Shown one piece after another: positions 32,036 to 32,139 of a stretch of DNA of 32,139 nt. Origin of the DNA: Eubacterium sp. (GTDB taxonomy: Bacteria > Bacillota > Clostridia > Lachnospirales > Lachnospiraceae); NCBI GenBank assembly GCA_017433295.1, contig JAFRHL010000048.1, positions 1-32,139 on the forward strand. The letters are read 5' to 3'. A program made the position numbers and the translations under genes. Within the stretch, counting starts at the first letter, position 1. Every line of letters begins with the position of its first letter. The notes beneath the pieces are model-generated. The model was not told where the DNA came from and made no database searches. It saw only the letters and a list, made by a program, of their open reading frames with translations.

Positions 32036-32139
32036 TTAGTAATGTGTGGGCTTCTCATACATTAGCTTTGCTTCCAACAGTGTCTTGCCACAACGCCCAT
32101 ACATTGATTTCTTAATGGTTTTTACTTTGCTGTTAGTTC
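32036..32139 (-). CDS. Transposase, C-terminal 33 residues (cut by window edge)
   Basis: The minus strand is open from the window edge to a TAA at 32036-32038 and ends with KTIKKSMYGRCGKTLLEAKL followed by MYEKPTHY. NSKVKTIKKSMYGRC resembles the C-terminal end of DDE transposases of the ISL3 type (N-x-K-x-K-x-I-K-x-x-x-Y-G), but only 33 residues are available, so the family is tentative. GGTTCTTCCGC at 32019-32029 could be the element's terminal inverted repeat. The insertion lies at the 3' end of the broken CsoR-type gene. Confidence 0.5.
   Translation of the reverse strand, partial: TNSKVKTIKKSMYGRCGKTLLEAKLMYEKPTHY

Overview
The window looks like a chromosomal segment of a Clostridia-class Bacillota, most likely a Lachnospiraceae-type gut anaerobe. 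This is inferred from strong AGGAGG-type ribosome sites, moderate GC with AT-rich promoters, a Gram-positive envelope gene set (L,D-transpeptidase, GH73 glucosaminidase, lipoprotein adaptor plus RND pump without an outer-membrane partner) and a VTC/DUF4956 pair. No rRNA, tRNA or CRISPR array was recognised. Coding density is high and no gene-free stretch exceeds 300 bases. Both edges cut through transposase genes: an IS200/IS605-type TnpA on the left and a transposase C-terminus on the right.

Layout. 1-1.0 kb (-): TnpA fragment, a 22-residue membrane-peptide ORF and thpR. 1.0-3.7 kb: a TetR-family regulator (-) divergent from a P1B heavy-metal ATPase (+). 3.7-4.5 kb (-): a secreted metzincin protease. 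4.7-7.2 kb (+): a two-gene operon resembling Bacillus ydjG-ydjH (double zinc ribbon membrane protein plus TPM-domain protein), preceded by an attenuator-like hairpin. 7.2-14.9 kb (-): an F1Fo-ATPase operon atpB-E-F-A-G-D-C followed by an XdhC-family gene. 15.1-20.0 kb (+): an adaptor lipoprotein and RND pump behind a consensus promoter and an intrinsic terminator in the leader. 20.0-27.1 kb (-): GH32 hydrolase, patatin, VTC polyphosphate polymerase, DUF4956 membrane protein, metallo-beta-lactamase-fold protein, GH73 glucosaminidase and nitroreductase-like protein. 27.3-29.7 kb (-): acyltransferase-3 and a double Nudix protein. 29.8-31.5 kb (-): a secreted L,D-transpeptidase with its own promoter and terminator. 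31.8-32.1 kb: a frameshifted CsoR-type repressor and the second transposase.

The most unusual feature is the ATPase. There is no separate delta gene (atpH). Instead the alpha subunit carries about 85 extra N-terminal residues that align without gaps to the C-terminal, stalk-binding domain of delta, while the delta N-terminal domain is absent. Subunit c also has an extra N-terminal hydrophobic segment plus acidic linker, and subunit a has a lysine-rich tail. Together these point to a remodelled peripheral stalk and Fo.

Six copies of a 27-bp imperfect palindrome are scattered over the window in both orientations. One forms the C-terminal codons of the RND pump and one is read in frame near the end of the metallo-beta-lactamase-fold protein. 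They look like REP-type mobile palindromes. Other points to follow are a 16-bp inverted repeat pair spanning two candidate promoters of the GH32 gene, a NudC-NudL type fusion, an XdhC protein with an unusual domain order and a triplicated ribosome-binding segment.
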